A stretch of DNA of 64,000 nt from Parvibaculum sp035325945 (lineage in GTDB: Bacteria > Pseudomonadota > Alphaproteobacteria > Parvibaculales > Parvibaculaceae), in NCBI RefSeq assembly GCF_035325945.1, contig NZ_DAOKYX010000014.1:1-64000 (forward strand). The letters are read 5' to 3'. The notes under the pieces were generated by a model that saw only the letters and a list, made by a program, of their open reading frames with translations, was not told the DNA's origin and did not search any database. The translations under genes were made by a program, and so were the position numbers. Below, one piece after another: positions 26,119 to 34,219 of this stretch. Within the stretch, counting starts at the first letter, position 1. Each line of letters begins with the position of its first letter.

Positions 26119-26583
26119 ATGGAGCTTGAAGATCTGGTGTCGCCCGAGGGGGTGATCGCTCACCTTAAAGTCACCAGCAAGAAGCAGGCACTGCAGGAGC
26201 TTGCCCAGCGCGCGGCCGCGCTCACCGGCGTTTCCGAGCGCACGGTGTTCGAGACGCTGCTTGAGCGCGAGCGCCTCGGCTCGACGGGCGTGGGCCAGGG
26301 CATCGCCATTCCGCATGGCAAGCTTTCGCAGCTCACACGGCTCCATGGCCTCTTCGCGAGGCTCGACACGCCGGTCGATTTTGATTCCGTGGACGACCAG
26401 CCGGTCGATCTCATCTTCCTGCTGCTCGCGCCCGAATCGGCCGGTGCCGACCATCTGAAGGCGCTGGCCCGCATTTCGCGGCTCCTGCGCAATCAGGCCG
26501 TGGTCGAAAAGCTGAGGGCGAGCGACGATCCGGCGGCGCTCTTCGCCATTCTCACCGAACCGGCGGCCACCAGCGCCGTCTGA
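26119..26583 (+). CDS. ptsN: PTS IIA-like nitrogen-regulatory protein (EIIA-Ntr)
   Basis: A 154-residue EIIA-Ntr, the phosphate acceptor of the nitrogen phosphotransferase system, controlling potassium transport, sensor kinases and metabolism. The phosphorylated His sits in GIAIPHGK (about residue 68), with the conserved LIFLLLAPE strand after it. No EIIA-sugar partner genes are nearby; NPr and EI-Ntr are outside this window. Confidence 0.95.
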   Translation: MELEDLVSPEGVIAHLKVTSKKQALQELAQRAAALTGVSERTVFETLLERERLGSTGVGQGIAIPHGKLSQLTRLHGLFARLDTPVDFDSVDDQPVDLIFLLLAPESAGADHLKALARISRLLRNQAVVEKLRASDDPAALFAILTEPAATSAV

Positions 26584-26617
26584 GCGTGGAAATGCCGCCC
26601 GCCCGGACGGAACGGCA

Positions 26618-26998
26618 ATGAACCCGATCGGAAGAATTCTCCTGATCGCGGGCGGGCTCGTCTCGGTCGGATTGGGCATAGCAGGCGCGTTCCTGCCGCT
26701 GCTGCCGACCACGCCCTTCCTGCTTCTGGCCGCCTATCTTTTCGCGCGCAGCTCGCCATCGCTGCATGGCTGGCTTCTCAACCATTCCATGCTCGGCCCC
26801 ATCATCGTGAACTGGGAGCGCTACGGCGTCATTCCGCTTCGGGCGAAGGTCCTTGCGCTGCTGCTGCTCGCCTGGTCCCTCGCCTTCAGCGTCTGGATGG
26901 ATTTCCATGTGGCCGTGCTGGCCGTTCAGGGCGTGATGTGCGGCGGCGTCGCCGTTTTTCTTCTCACCCGGCCAAGCAACAGCGACTGCCAGCCCTGA
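26618..26998 (+). CDS. DUF454 (YbaN-family) membrane protein
   Basis: A 126-residue inner-membrane protein with an N-terminal hydrophobic hairpin (about 6-44) containing GIAGAFLPLLPTTPFLL, the family hallmark, then RSSPSLHGWLLNH and two C-terminal helices. Function is unknown across the family. It follows ptsN by 34 bases on the same strand and may share its transcript. Confidence 0.88.
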   Translation: MNPIGRILLIAGGLVSVGLGIAGAFLPLLPTTPFLLLAAYLFARSSPSLHGWLLNHSMLGPIIVNWERYGVIPLRAKVLALLLLAWSLAFSVWMDFHVAVLAVQGVMCGGVAVFLLTRPSNSDCQP

Positions 26999-27041
26999 CG
27001 GTCTTTCGATAGTCCGGCACTTGATAGTCAAAGCACCTGGA

Positions 27042-27341
27042 TCAGTGCACGCTCACGGGCTCGAGGTCGTACTGGCGCGCGCCTGCAAAGGCAGCGGCGC
27101 GGTTGTCGAGCACGGCCATGCGCTGGCCGTTCGCAGCGTGAACCGCATAAAGCCGCGTATCCGCCGGCACGTCGATTTCCGAGCCAAGTTCGCCCGCGAG
27201 CTCGCCGGCCAGAATCTCACGCACATAGACGATGTTCGGCATGCCGATATTGGCGAAAAGCTCCGGCGTCAGGTGGCGCAGGTCCTCGGCACCCCATCCC
27301 GTCTTCGTCCCGGTATCGAATTCGTCGTTGTCGTTACGCAT
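27042..27341 (-). CDS. DUF1150 family protein
   Basis: A 99-residue acidic soluble protein of the alphaproteobacterial DUF1150 family (for example NIVYVREILAGELAGE and YAVHAANGQRMAVLDNR). An AAGGAG site precedes the ATG. It lies 41 bases downstream of an Hsp20 gene on the same strand, a common pairing, so it likely belongs to the same heat-shock transcript. Its biochemical role is unknown. Confidence 0.85.
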   Translation of the reverse strand: MRNDNDEFDTGTKTGWGAEDLRHLTPELFANIGMPNIVYVREILAGELAGELGSEIDVPADTRLYAVHAANGQRMAVLDNRAAAFAGARQYDLEPVSVH

Positions 27342-27382
27342 TTTACGCTCCTTTCACGCGGTCCCATTCGAGGCGACGCGCG

Positions 27383-27811
27383 TCACTGGCCGCTGATCTC
27401 GATCGTCTTCACCAGTTTCGAGGGCTCCGGCCTTACGAGATCTATCGAAAGAAGGCCGTTCTCGAGCCTCGCACCCACGGCGTCCATTCCATCCGCAAGA
27501 ACGAATGCCCGCTGAAACTGGCGCGCCGCAATTCCGCGGTGGAGAAAGACGCGCTCGTTCCCGTCGCGCTGGCGGCCACGAATGACAAGCTGATTGTCCT
27601 CCAGCGTGACCGAAAGCTCGTCGCGGGAAAATCCGGCGACGGCAAGCGTGATGCGAAGCGCCCGCTTCTGCGTGTCGCCGCTTCCGGCGATCACCTCCTC
27701 CACATTATAGGGAGGATAGCCATCCGATCCCTTCGCGACGCGCTCAAGCAGCTGTTCCATGTCATCGAAGCCAAGCAGGAACGGGCTGTTGAACTGCATC
27801 ATGCGCGTCAT
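27383..27811 (-). CDS. Small heat-shock protein (Hsp20/IbpA type)
   Basis: A 142-residue holdase chaperone. A short N-terminal arm (MTRMMQFNSPFLLGFDD) precedes the alpha-crystallin domain (about 30-125), with VAGFSRDELSVTL, NQLVIRGRQ and the GLLSIDL ending. I chose the ATG at 27811 with an AAGGA site; an upstream frame to 27829 lacks support. A heat-shock-like promoter lies about 70 bases upstream. Confidence 0.92.
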   Translation of the reverse strand: MTRMMQFNSPFLLGFDDMEQLLERVAKGSDGYPPYNVEEVIAGSGDTQKRALRITLAVAGFSRDELSVTLEDNQLVIRGRQRDGNERVFLHRGIAARQFQRAFVLADGMDAVGARLENGLLSIDLVRPEPSKLVKTIEISGQ

Positions 27812-27877
27812 TCCCAAAGTCCTTCGCAAAAGCGACCCGGTTCATTCGCGGCCCTGAAGCGGCACCGCTTGGCATCA

Positions 27878-27906
27878 ATGTGGGGATTGCCAGCGCCCCA
27901 TGCAAG
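27878..27906 (-). promoter_or_regulatory. RpoH-like promoter for hsp20-DUF1150
   Basis: Minus-strand -35 CTTGCA (27901-27906) and -10 CCCCACAT (27878-27885), spacer 15 bases. This resembles the sigma-32 pattern (CTTGAA, then CCCCAT). Its position before a heat-shock gene supports it; the exact alphaproteobacterial consensus differs somewhat. Confidence 0.45.
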
Positions 27907-28091
27907 CCGCATCACACCCATCGCCAAATCGCTGTTTTTAAACAAATTTTCTGCTTGTCGCCGGCTGGCCGCGGGTCCGCGCCCCAAACGCTGCGGCTGC
28001 CCCACCGGGCCGACGCGGCTTCATGCCACGTTCCTCGCGGGCCAGGTCCGGTTCAGGCTCAAGGCAACACATCGCAACGGGCGCCCGCGCA

Positions 28092-29264
28092 ATGGAGAAC
28101 GATCAGGCCTTTCTCGACGAAGTGCGGTCCTTCCTTTCGGAAAGACTCACGCCGGACCTCAGGGCGGCGGGACAGCGCACGACGGGCACGCATTCCGACA
28201 TCGAAGCCTGCCGCATCTGGCATCGCCGCCTTTACGAGCGCGGCTGGATCGCGCCCGCCTGGCCTCTCGCCCATGGAGGCACGGGCTGGTCGGCGAGGCA
28301 GCGCTTTCTCTTCGAGCGGGAATGCGCGCTCAACGATGCGCCCATCCTGTTTGCCGGAGGGATCAGGAGCATCGGGCCTCTCCTCATTTCCATGGGCACG
28401 CTCGAGCAGCGCGAACGCTACCTCGCGCCCATCCTGACCGGCGACGACCTCTGGTGCCAGGGCTTCTCGGAAGCGGGCGCGGGCTCCGATCTCGCGGCGC
28501 TCGGAACGCGCGCGGTGCGCGACGGCGACGCTTACGTCGTCAACGGCGCGAAGATCTGGACGACCGGGGCCCATCACGCGAACCGCATGTTCGCGCTGGT
28601 GCGCAGCGCGCGCGGCGCGCGCCCACAGGAGGGGATCACCTTTCTTCTCATCGACATGGCGACGCCGGGTCTCAAGGTCGAGCCCATCCTTTCCTTCGAC
28701 GGCGATCACGAATTCAATCAGGTCATCTTCGACGATGTGCGCGTACCCCTCGCCAATCGCGTGGGCGCCGAGGGCGAGGGCTGGGCGGTCGCAAAGCATC
28801 TCATGCGTTTCGCGCGCTCGAACAACACGACGAGCGGATTGCTGCGGCGCGCCTATCGCGCGCTGGAACGCCTGCTGGCGGCGGGTCCCGAAGCCGATGC
28901 CGGCTTCCCCGCTCGCCTTGCCGCCATCGGGACCGAGCTTCGCGCCTTCGAGAGTTTCGAACTTCGCCTGATGTCGGAGGGACGGCTTGCGGGCGATGAC
29001 GAAGTCTCCTCCTCGCTCATGAAATGCATGGCGAGCGAGCTTCACCAGCGCATCACCGAAATCGCGCTCGACCTCGCCGGGCCCTATGCCGCCGTGGCGG
29101 GCACGCTCAACGGCAACAGCCCCGCCTTCGCCGGAGAGGCCGCCCATGCGGCGCATAAATATTTCAGTACGCGCGCGGCGAGCATTTATTCGGGTACGAA
29201 CGAAACTCACCGCAACATCATCGCCCGCTCCATCGCCGCTCCCCGCGAGCATCCAAGACACTGA
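28092..29264 (+). CDS. Acyl-CoA dehydrogenase family protein
   Basis: A 390-residue flavoprotein likely oxidising an acyl-CoA to the 2-enoyl form. The three-domain layout is visible: helical N-domain, middle beta-domain with GFSEAGAGSDLAALGT and KIWTTGAHHANRMF (FAD contacts), and C-terminal helices ending IYSGTNETHRNIIARSI. The ATG at 28092 begins at family homology; no clear Shine-Dalgarno. No other beta-oxidation gene is adjacent, and the substrate is unknown. Confidence 0.9.
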   Translation: MENDQAFLDEVRSFLSERLTPDLRAAGQRTTGTHSDIEACRIWHRRLYERGWIAPAWPLAHGGTGWSARQRFLFERECALNDAPILFAGGIRSIGPLLISMGTLEQRERYLAPILTGDDLWCQGFSEAGAGSDLAALGTRAVRDGDAYVVNGAKIWTTGAHHANRMFALVRSARGARPQEGITFLLIDMATPGLKVEPILSFDGDHEFNQVIFDDVRVPLANRVGAEGEGWAVAKHLMRFARSNNTTSGLLRRAYRALERLLAAGPEADAGFPARLAAIGTELRAFESFELRLMSEGRLAGDDEVSSSLMKCMASELHQRITEIALDLAGPYAAVAGTLNGNSPAFAGEAAHAAHKYFSTRAASIYSGTNETHRNIIARSIAAPREHPRH

Positions 29265-29403
29265 GACACTGATAATCAATCGCGCATGCGACGGCCGGTC
29301 GCGGCGATTGACAAAGTGACACATTGTTCGCGGGAAACCCCCGACACTAGCATCGCACCAATCGGCCGCGTGCCGCACATATGTCCGGCGAAGGGTGCGA
29401 GAC

Positions 29404-30075
29404 ATGATCGATTACGAAGCTCTCAAGGCTGCAAAGGTCGAACCGGACCCCTATCCGCATTTCGTCGTGCGCGATTTCATACCGGGCGAGATGCTGAGGA
29501 AAGTGATCCGGGATTTTCCCGATCTCGACATGGCGGGGCTCTTCCTGCCCGAAGCCGCAAGCGGCGGACCCGTTTTCAACAGGCTGCTTCAGGAATTGCG
29601 AAGCGGGGAGCTTGCCCGCATCATCGGCGAGAAGCTCGACCTCGATCTCGAAGACCGGCCGCCCCTCCTCACGATCAGAAGCTGCTGTCAGGCGCAGGAC
29701 GGACAGATCCATTCGGATTCGTCCTTCAAGCTCGCAACGCTCCTTCTCTATCTGAACGAGCCATCTCCCCACAATGCGTGGGCGCCGACGGGCGGGCGGC
29801 TGCGCGTGCTGCGGGGGCCGGACGATCTCGACGATTATGCGACTGAGGTGCCGCCCGAAGGAGGCACGCTCGTCTGCTTCAGGGTGCAGCCGAATTCCTG
29901 GCACGGGCACGCGCCTTTCGTCGGCCCGCGCCGCTATGTGATGCTTAACTACTGCCGCGACGAAGACGTGCTGAGGCGCGAGGAAGCGCGCCACCGCGTA
30001 TCGGGCAATGTCAAAAGACTGAAGCGCTTCTTCGGTCTCGGGCGAATACCGGACAGGGCGGAGGCACGGCCATGA
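29404..30075 (+). CDS. Putative Fe(II)/2-oxoglutarate-dependent oxygenase (first of a pair)
   Basis: A 223-residue protein with the double-stranded beta-helix pattern of prolyl-4-hydroxylase-like oxygenases: His103-x-Asp105 (QIHSDSSFK), a distal His at 167 or 169 (NSWHGHAPF) and Arg176 in GPRRYVMLNY to bind 2-oxoglutarate. No signal peptide. It overlaps the next oxygenase gene as ATGA and lies upstream of the amine dehydrogenase genes on the same strand, suggesting a linked role. The substrate is unknown; hydroxylation of a cofactor-precursor residue is only a hypothesis. Confidence 0.8.
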   Translation: MIDYEALKAAKVEPDPYPHFVVRDFIPGEMLRKVIRDFPDLDMAGLFLPEAASGGPVFNRLLQELRSGELARIIGEKLDLDLEDRPPLLTIRSCCQAQDGQIHSDSSFKLATLLLYLNEPSPHNAWAPTGGRLRVLRGPDDLDDYATEVPPEGGTLVCFRVQPNSWHGHAPFVGPRRYVMLNYCRDEDVLRREEARHRVSGNVKRLKRFFGLGRIPDRAEARP

Positions 30076-30740
30076 CGAAAATTTCCGCAGGCGGCGAGGC
30101 GATCGGCCACCACTTCCTCAAGGCGCTCGGCGAGGCGGACACGGAAGGCTTCCCCTTCCGTCACTGGCTGCTGTGCGATGCGCTGCCGACCGATGCGGCG
30201 CGCGCCATCCCTGCGCTTCCCATCGCGCCACCCGCGATCGACGATACGCAAGGAAAGCGCGAGACGCATAATGCAACGCGGAGCTTCTTCGCGGGCGAAA
30301 ACCTCTCGCGCTTTCCGGTCGCACGCGCGATGGCCGACTGTTTTCAGGCGCCTGAAACCGTGCGGCAGATCGAGCGCGAGACGGGCGCGACGCTCACAGG
30401 CAGCTCGCTGCGCATCGAATATTGCCAGGACACGGACGGTTTCTGGCTCGCGCCCCATACGGATATCGGCGCCAAGCTCTTCACCATGCTCATCTATCTC
30501 TCGGAGAGCCCGGAGGCGGCGGGCTGGGGCACGGATATTTACGACGACGAGCTTCGCCATGCGGGCTCGGCGCCCGGCGGCTTCAATCGCGGGCTCATTT
30601 TCGTTCCGGGGCCGGACACATGGCACGGCGTAGAGCAGCGCCGCTTCAAGGGCGTGCGCAAGTCGATCATCGTCAACTATGTGAAACCCGAGTGGCGGGC
30701 GCGCCACGAACTCGCCTTTCCCGACCAGCCGGTCGGCTGA
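30072..30740 (+). CDS. Putative Fe(II)/2-oxoglutarate-dependent oxygenase (second of a pair)
   Basis: A 222-residue protein sharing the same metal-site pattern: His129-x-Asp131 (LAPHTDIGAK), distal His185 (DTWHGVEQRR) and a basic residue near 196 (GVRKSIIVNY). Similarity to its upstream neighbour is limited to this core, so they are distinct paralogues. The start overlaps the first gene's stop (ATGA), so the two are translated together. The amine dehydrogenase large-subunit gene starts 105 bases downstream. Confidence 0.8.
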   Translation: MTKISAGGEAIGHHFLKALGEADTEGFPFRHWLLCDALPTDAARAIPALPIAPPAIDDTQGKRETHNATRSFFAGENLSRFPVARAMADCFQAPETVRQIERETGATLTGSSLRIEYCQDTDGFWLAPHTDIGAKLFTMLIYLSESPEAAGWGTDIYDDELRHAGSAPGGFNRGLIFVPGPDTWHGVEQRRFKGVRKSIIVNYVKPEWRARHELAFPDQPVG

Positions 30741-30845
30741 AACGTGGCGCAAACCCCAATCAGGACTTTCCCGAAACCCAAATCTGACGCCAAATAAGGC
30801 AAAGGGGCCTGCCTGCCGGGCCGGCGGGAATCTCGGGGAGGACAC

Positions 30846-32060
30846 ATGCGCGCCTTGGCTTCGATTGCGGCGGCCGTGCTTGCGCTTACGGCGGCGCCCG
30901 CGCTTGCGGCCGATCTCGAGCCGGAAACGCTCCGCGTGGAGGTGCTGCCGGACGGGCCCAGGGACCATTGGGTCTGGGTCGGCGATCTCGGCGCCCAGCA
31001 CAATCCTGACACACGCGCGGTGCTCGTCGATGCCGACAAGGGCAAGATGCTCGGCATGCTGAGCACAGGCTTCTGGAGCGCGGGCGTGCTGCCGCAAAGA
31101 TCGACCGGCAATATCGTCGCGCTCGAAACCTATTTCGAGAAGGGCACGCGCGGGACCCGCCACGACTATGTGACCGTCTACGATCCGCGCACGCTGCTGC
31201 CGCTTCACGAGATCGAGGTGCCGCCCCGGCGCATGACGGCGCTCGTGCAGACGCGCATGGCCGGCATGACCGATGACGACCGCTTCCTCGCCATCACCAA
31301 TTTCACGCCGAAGCAATCGGTGAGTATCGTCGATCTCGGCGAAAACCGCTTCGTGGAGGAAGTGGACACGCCGGGCTGCGGGCAGATCTATCCCATGGAT
31401 GCGCGGCGCCTGTTCCTCATATGCGGAGATGGCGGCATCAAGGTTCTGACGCTCGACGACAGCGGCAAGGTCGCCGGTCAGAAAGACGGCAAGGCCTTTT
31501 TCGATCCTTTCGAGGACCCCGTCATCGTTCATGCGGCGCGTATCGGCCATGACTGGCTTTTCGTCTCCTTCAACGGCGACATCTATCAGCTCGATGCGTC
31601 GGGAGCGGAGGTGACGCTTCGGGCGAAATGGTCGCTCCTCAGCGACAGCGAGCGAAAGAAGGGCTGGCGCACAGGCGGCTATCAGCCGCTTGCCATCGGC
31701 CGGCGGGACGGCCGCCTCTACGCGCTCATGCGCAAGGGGCCGGAGAGCACCTATGAGGAGCCGGGCGACGAGGTCTGGGTCTATGACATCGCGGCCCAAA
31801 GGCGCGTGGCAAAATTCGATCTCGCAAACCCGACGCTCGCCATCGAGGTCAGCCAGGACGAAAAGCCGATCGTCTATGCCGCCTCCATGCAGCCCGTCAT
31901 TCCCTACTGGTCGCTCGCGGTTCTTTCGGTTCTCGGCAAGATCGGCGATATACTCGATCTCGTGAAACCGGCTCTCGACGTTTACGACGCGCATGCCGGA
32001 ACGCATCTCAGAACCGTCGATCATGTCGCGTCCTTCGCGACATCGCTGCAACAACCATGA
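30846..32060 (+). CDS. mauB: Amine dehydrogenase heavy (alpha) subunit
   Basis: A 404-residue periplasmic seven-bladed beta-propeller subunit of a TTQ amine dehydrogenase. The signal peptide (hydrophobic 5-20, cleavage after ALA near 21) is followed by propeller strands such as HWVWVGDLGAQ, VLVDADKGKMLGMLSTGFW and DEVWVYDIAAQRRVAKFDL. GGAGG lies five bases before the ATG. Sequence alone does not separate methylamine from aromatic amine dehydrogenase. The stop overlaps mauE (ATGA). Confidence 0.9.
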   Translation: MRALASIAAAVLALTAAPALAADLEPETLRVEVLPDGPRDHWVWVGDLGAQHNPDTRAVLVDADKGKMLGMLSTGFWSAGVLPQRSTGNIVALETYFEKGTRGTRHDYVTVYDPRTLLPLHEIEVPPRRMTALVQTRMAGMTDDDRFLAITNFTPKQSVSIVDLGENRFVEEVDTPGCGQIYPMDARRLFLICGDGGIKVLTLDDSGKVAGQKDGKAFFDPFEDPVIVHAARIGHDWLFVSFNGDIYQLDASGAEVTLRAKWSLLSDSERKKGWRTGGYQPLAIGRRDGRLYALMRKGPESTYEEPGDEVWVYDIAAQRRVAKFDLANPTLAIEVSQDEKPIVYAASMQPVIPYWSLAVLSVLGKIGDILDLVKPALDVYDAHAGTHLRTVDHVASFATSLQQP

Positions 32061-32602
32061 GCATGGCGATGCTGACGATCGATCCCGTCGCGGATCTTGC
32101 GCTTCGACTGGCGCTCGCCGCCGTACTGGCGATCGCCGCCTTTCACAAGCTGCGCGACCGCGCCACATTCGAGGCGCAGATCGCGGCCTATGCGCTGCTT
32201 CCCGAAGGACTCGTGCACCCCATGTCGCGCGCGCTTCCGCTCATCGAGGGGGCAGCGGCGCTCTTTCTCGTGGCGCGGTCAGAACATGCCGCCCTGCTCT
32301 CGGCCGCGATCTTCATCGCCTATGCGGGCGCGATCGGCATCAATCTCGCGCGGGGGCGGCGTGACATCGATTGCGGCTGCGGCGGCCCCGGCCGCAAGCA
32401 GATGCTCCATCCGGCGCTCGTGCTGCGAAATCTCGTCCTCGCCATCGCCGCAGCGACGGCGCAACTTCCGCTCGCGGGGCGCGTGCTTTCGATCGCGGAT
32501 TACGCGGTCGGCATCCTCGCGGCCATCGCGCTTCTCGCGCTTTACGAGGCGGTGAATGCGCTCATCGCCAATCTCTCATCCCATACGCGCCTGAAAGCCT
32601 GA
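32057..32602 (+). CDS. mauE: MauE-like membrane protein for amine dehydrogenase maturation
   Basis: A 181-residue inner-membrane protein with four hydrophobic segments. A conserved DCGCGG motif (Cys106, Cys108) follows RGRRDI in the MauE/DoxX-like family. With MauD it is needed for correct disulfide formation in the small subunit, which carries many Cys. It starts inside the mauB stop codon (ATGA). An alternative start two codons on gives almost the same protein. Confidence 0.9.
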   Translation: MSMAMLTIDPVADLALRLALAAVLAIAAFHKLRDRATFEAQIAAYALLPEGLVHPMSRALPLIEGAAALFLVARSEHAALLSAAIFIAYAGAIGINLARGRRDIDCGCGGPGRKQMLHPALVLRNLVLAIAAATAQLPLAGRVLSIADYAVGILAAIALLALYEAVNALIANLSSHTRLKA

Positions 32603-32606
32603 GCAC

Positions 32607-33230
32607 ATGGAACAGACCCTCATCGTCTCGAACATCCTGCTCTGGCTGCTCGTCATCGGGCTTGGCGGCGCGGTGATCCTGCTCGCGCGGCAGGTGGGCG
32701 TTCTGCATGAGCGCATCACGCCTGTCGGCGCGCTGATGGTGGCGAAGTCCGTGCGCGTGGGCGAAGCCGCACCCCTCCTCCGCCTTGCAAGCCTCACGGG
32801 CGGCGAGGTGACCATCGGCGGCAAACAGGCGGATGGCGCGAGCACGCTCGCCTTCTTCCTCTCGCCGACCTGCCCCGTCTGCACGACGCTGCTGCCGACC
32901 GCACGCGCCCTCGCGCGGCAGACGCCGGGCCTCCGGCTCGTGCTCGCAAGCGACGGCGAAGCGGCGGAGCACCAAGCCTTCATCGCCCGCAAGGGGCTCG
33001 ATGACCTGCCCTATGTGCTCTCCGAACAGCTCGGGCTCGGCTTCGGCGTGAGCAAGCTTCCCTATGCCGTGCTCATCGACGGCGAAGGCATCGTCCGCGC
33101 GCATGGGCTCGTCAATACGCGCGAACATCTCGAAAGCCTCATCGAGGCGGAACGCGAGGGCGTCGCCTCGATCCAGGACTACATGAAACGCGAAAGGGCG
33201 GCGGCCGAAGCCGCGCGGGGAGGTGAGTGA
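32607..33230 (+). CDS. mauD: MauD-like thioredoxin-fold disulfide protein
   Basis: A 207-residue membrane-anchored thioredoxin-like protein. An N-terminal helix (about 5-27) tethers it, and the periplasmic domain has a CPVC active site at 89-92 (SPTCPVCTT) and a cis-Pro segment VSKLPYAVLIDGEG. It likely forms or shuffles the six or so disulfides of the MauA small subunit. The stop overlaps the mauA start as TGATG. Confidence 0.92.
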   Translation: MEQTLIVSNILLWLLVIGLGGAVILLARQVGVLHERITPVGALMVAKSVRVGEAAPLLRLASLTGGEVTIGGKQADGASTLAFFLSPTCPVCTTLLPTARALARQTPGLRLVLASDGEAAEHQAFIARKGLDDLPYVLSEQLGLGFGVSKLPYAVLIDGEGIVRAHGLVNTREHLESLIEAEREGVASIQDYMKRERAAAEAARGGE

Positions 33231-33736
33231 TGGGGGCGATCGACAGATGGACGGAGCGCTCGGCGCGCATGCTCGCGCGGGGCTCCTCCCGGCGCGGCTT
33301 TCTCGCAAGGGCGGGCGCATTTCTCATCGGCGCCGGTGTCGCGCCGCTCCTTCCGGTCTCGCGCGCCGGGGCGGCGGCAAAGGATGACGGCGACCCCACG
33401 CGCTGCGATTACTGGCGCTACTGCGCCATTGACGGCTTTCTGTGCAGTTGCTGCGGCGGCAGCACCAGCACCTGCCCGCCGGGAACGGTCGCCTCGGCCA
33501 TCACATGGGTCGGCACATGCCGCAACCCGAACGACGGCAAGGACTACATCATCTCCTACAATGATTGCTGCGGGCGGAGCGGCTGCGGCCGCTGCACCTG
33601 CCAGCGCGACGAAGGCGACCGGCCGCTCTATCGCACCGACACGGCGAACGACATCAACTGGTGCGCGGGAAGCGGCGCCGACATCGTCTATAATTGTTCC
33701 ACCGCCGTGCTCATGGGCGTGGCCACGGGAGAGTGA
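33230..33736 (+). CDS. mauA: Amine dehydrogenase light (beta) subunit, TTQ-bearing
   Basis: A 168-residue catalytic subunit exported folded by the Tat system (SSRRGFLARAG near 19-29). The mature region is Cys-rich. Trp93 (ITWVGTC) and Trp144 (DINWCAG) lie 51 residues apart, the spacing of the two tryptophans that form tryptophan tryptophylquinone in methylamine (57/108) and aromatic amine (109/160) dehydrogenases. Asp68 and Asp112 match the Asp positions (32 and 76 in methylamine dehydrogenase) needed for TTQ formation and catalysis. Numbering is from the ATG at 33230. Confidence 0.95.
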   Translation: MGAIDRWTERSARMLARGSSRRGFLARAGAFLIGAGVAPLLPVSRAGAAAKDDGDPTRCDYWRYCAIDGFLCSCCGGSTSTCPPGTVASAITWVGTCRNPNDGKDYIISYNDCCGRSGCGRCTCQRDEGDRPLYRTDTANDINWCAGSGADIVYNCSTAVLMGVATGE

Positions 33737-33738
33737 CC

Positions 33739-34134
33739 TTGCGGCTCGCGGCGCTCGTGTTTCTTCTCTGCCTCGGCGCTTCGGCCGCGCTCGCCTCCCC
33801 GCGCACGGACTACATGCTGCGCTGCATGGGCTGCCATCTGCCCGACGGCGCGGAGACGCCGGACAAGGTGCCGCCGCTCAAGAATCACGTCGCGCGTTTC
33901 CTCTCCGTCGAGGGCGGGCGCGCCTATCTCGTGCAGGTGCCGGGCACGCGCCAGTCCGTGCTCTCCGACAAGGCGGTCGCCGATCTCCTGAACTGGCTCG
34001 TCGTCCATTTCGACGCGGCGCATATGCCCGAGAGTTTTGCGCCCTATAGCGAAGCGGAGGTGAGGGAACTGCGCTCGCATCATCTGCGCGACGCCGCCGC
34101 CGAGCGCGCGCGCCTTATCGAACGGATGGAGTAG
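33739..34134 (+). CDS. Small periplasmic monohaem cytochrome c
   Basis: A 131-residue protein with an N-terminal signal peptide (hydrophobic core about 3-14, cleavage near ALA-SPR) and a single CXXCH haem site (RCMGCHLPDG, near residue 33). The likely start is TTG at 33739, two bases after the mauA stop; the upstream frame lacks a signal. It probably takes electrons from the TTQ enzyme in place of amicyanin, as suggested for aromatic-amine-type clusters. The axial Met could be in HMPES. The partner role is inferred. Confidence 0.85.
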   Translation: MRLAALVFLLCLGASAALASPRTDYMLRCMGCHLPDGAETPDKVPPLKNHVARFLSVEGGRAYLVQVPGTRQSVLSDKAVADLLNWLVVHFDAAHMPESFAPYSEAEVRELRSHHLRDAAAERARLIERME

Positions 34135-34219
34135 CGCCCACGCGCTTTGACCGGCGGCGCGGGCGCGGGTAAAACCCGCCTCTCCCTTTCCACCCCGCGT
34201 CAGCTTTTCCACAGGTCCG

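Noticed and set aside
29308..29313. TTGACA box before the oxygenase pair as a promoter
   Set aside because: No -10-like sequence occurs at 16 to 18 bases spacing.
30741..30845. Sigma-54 or sigma-70 promoter just before mauB
   Set aside because: I looked for GG/GC and TTGACA/TATAAT patterns and found none convincing. mauB may be read from upstream of the oxygenases.
29949..32168. A 739-codon minus-strand frame opposite the oxygenases and mauB
   Set aside because: Antisense to genes with catalytic motifs, a signal peptide and Shine-Dalgarno sites; composition is typical of a GC shadow.
34165..34179. Six-base hairpin after the cytochrome gene as a terminator
   Set aside because: The stem is short and followed by no U-run, so it is not distinguishable from chance in this GC-rich sequence.
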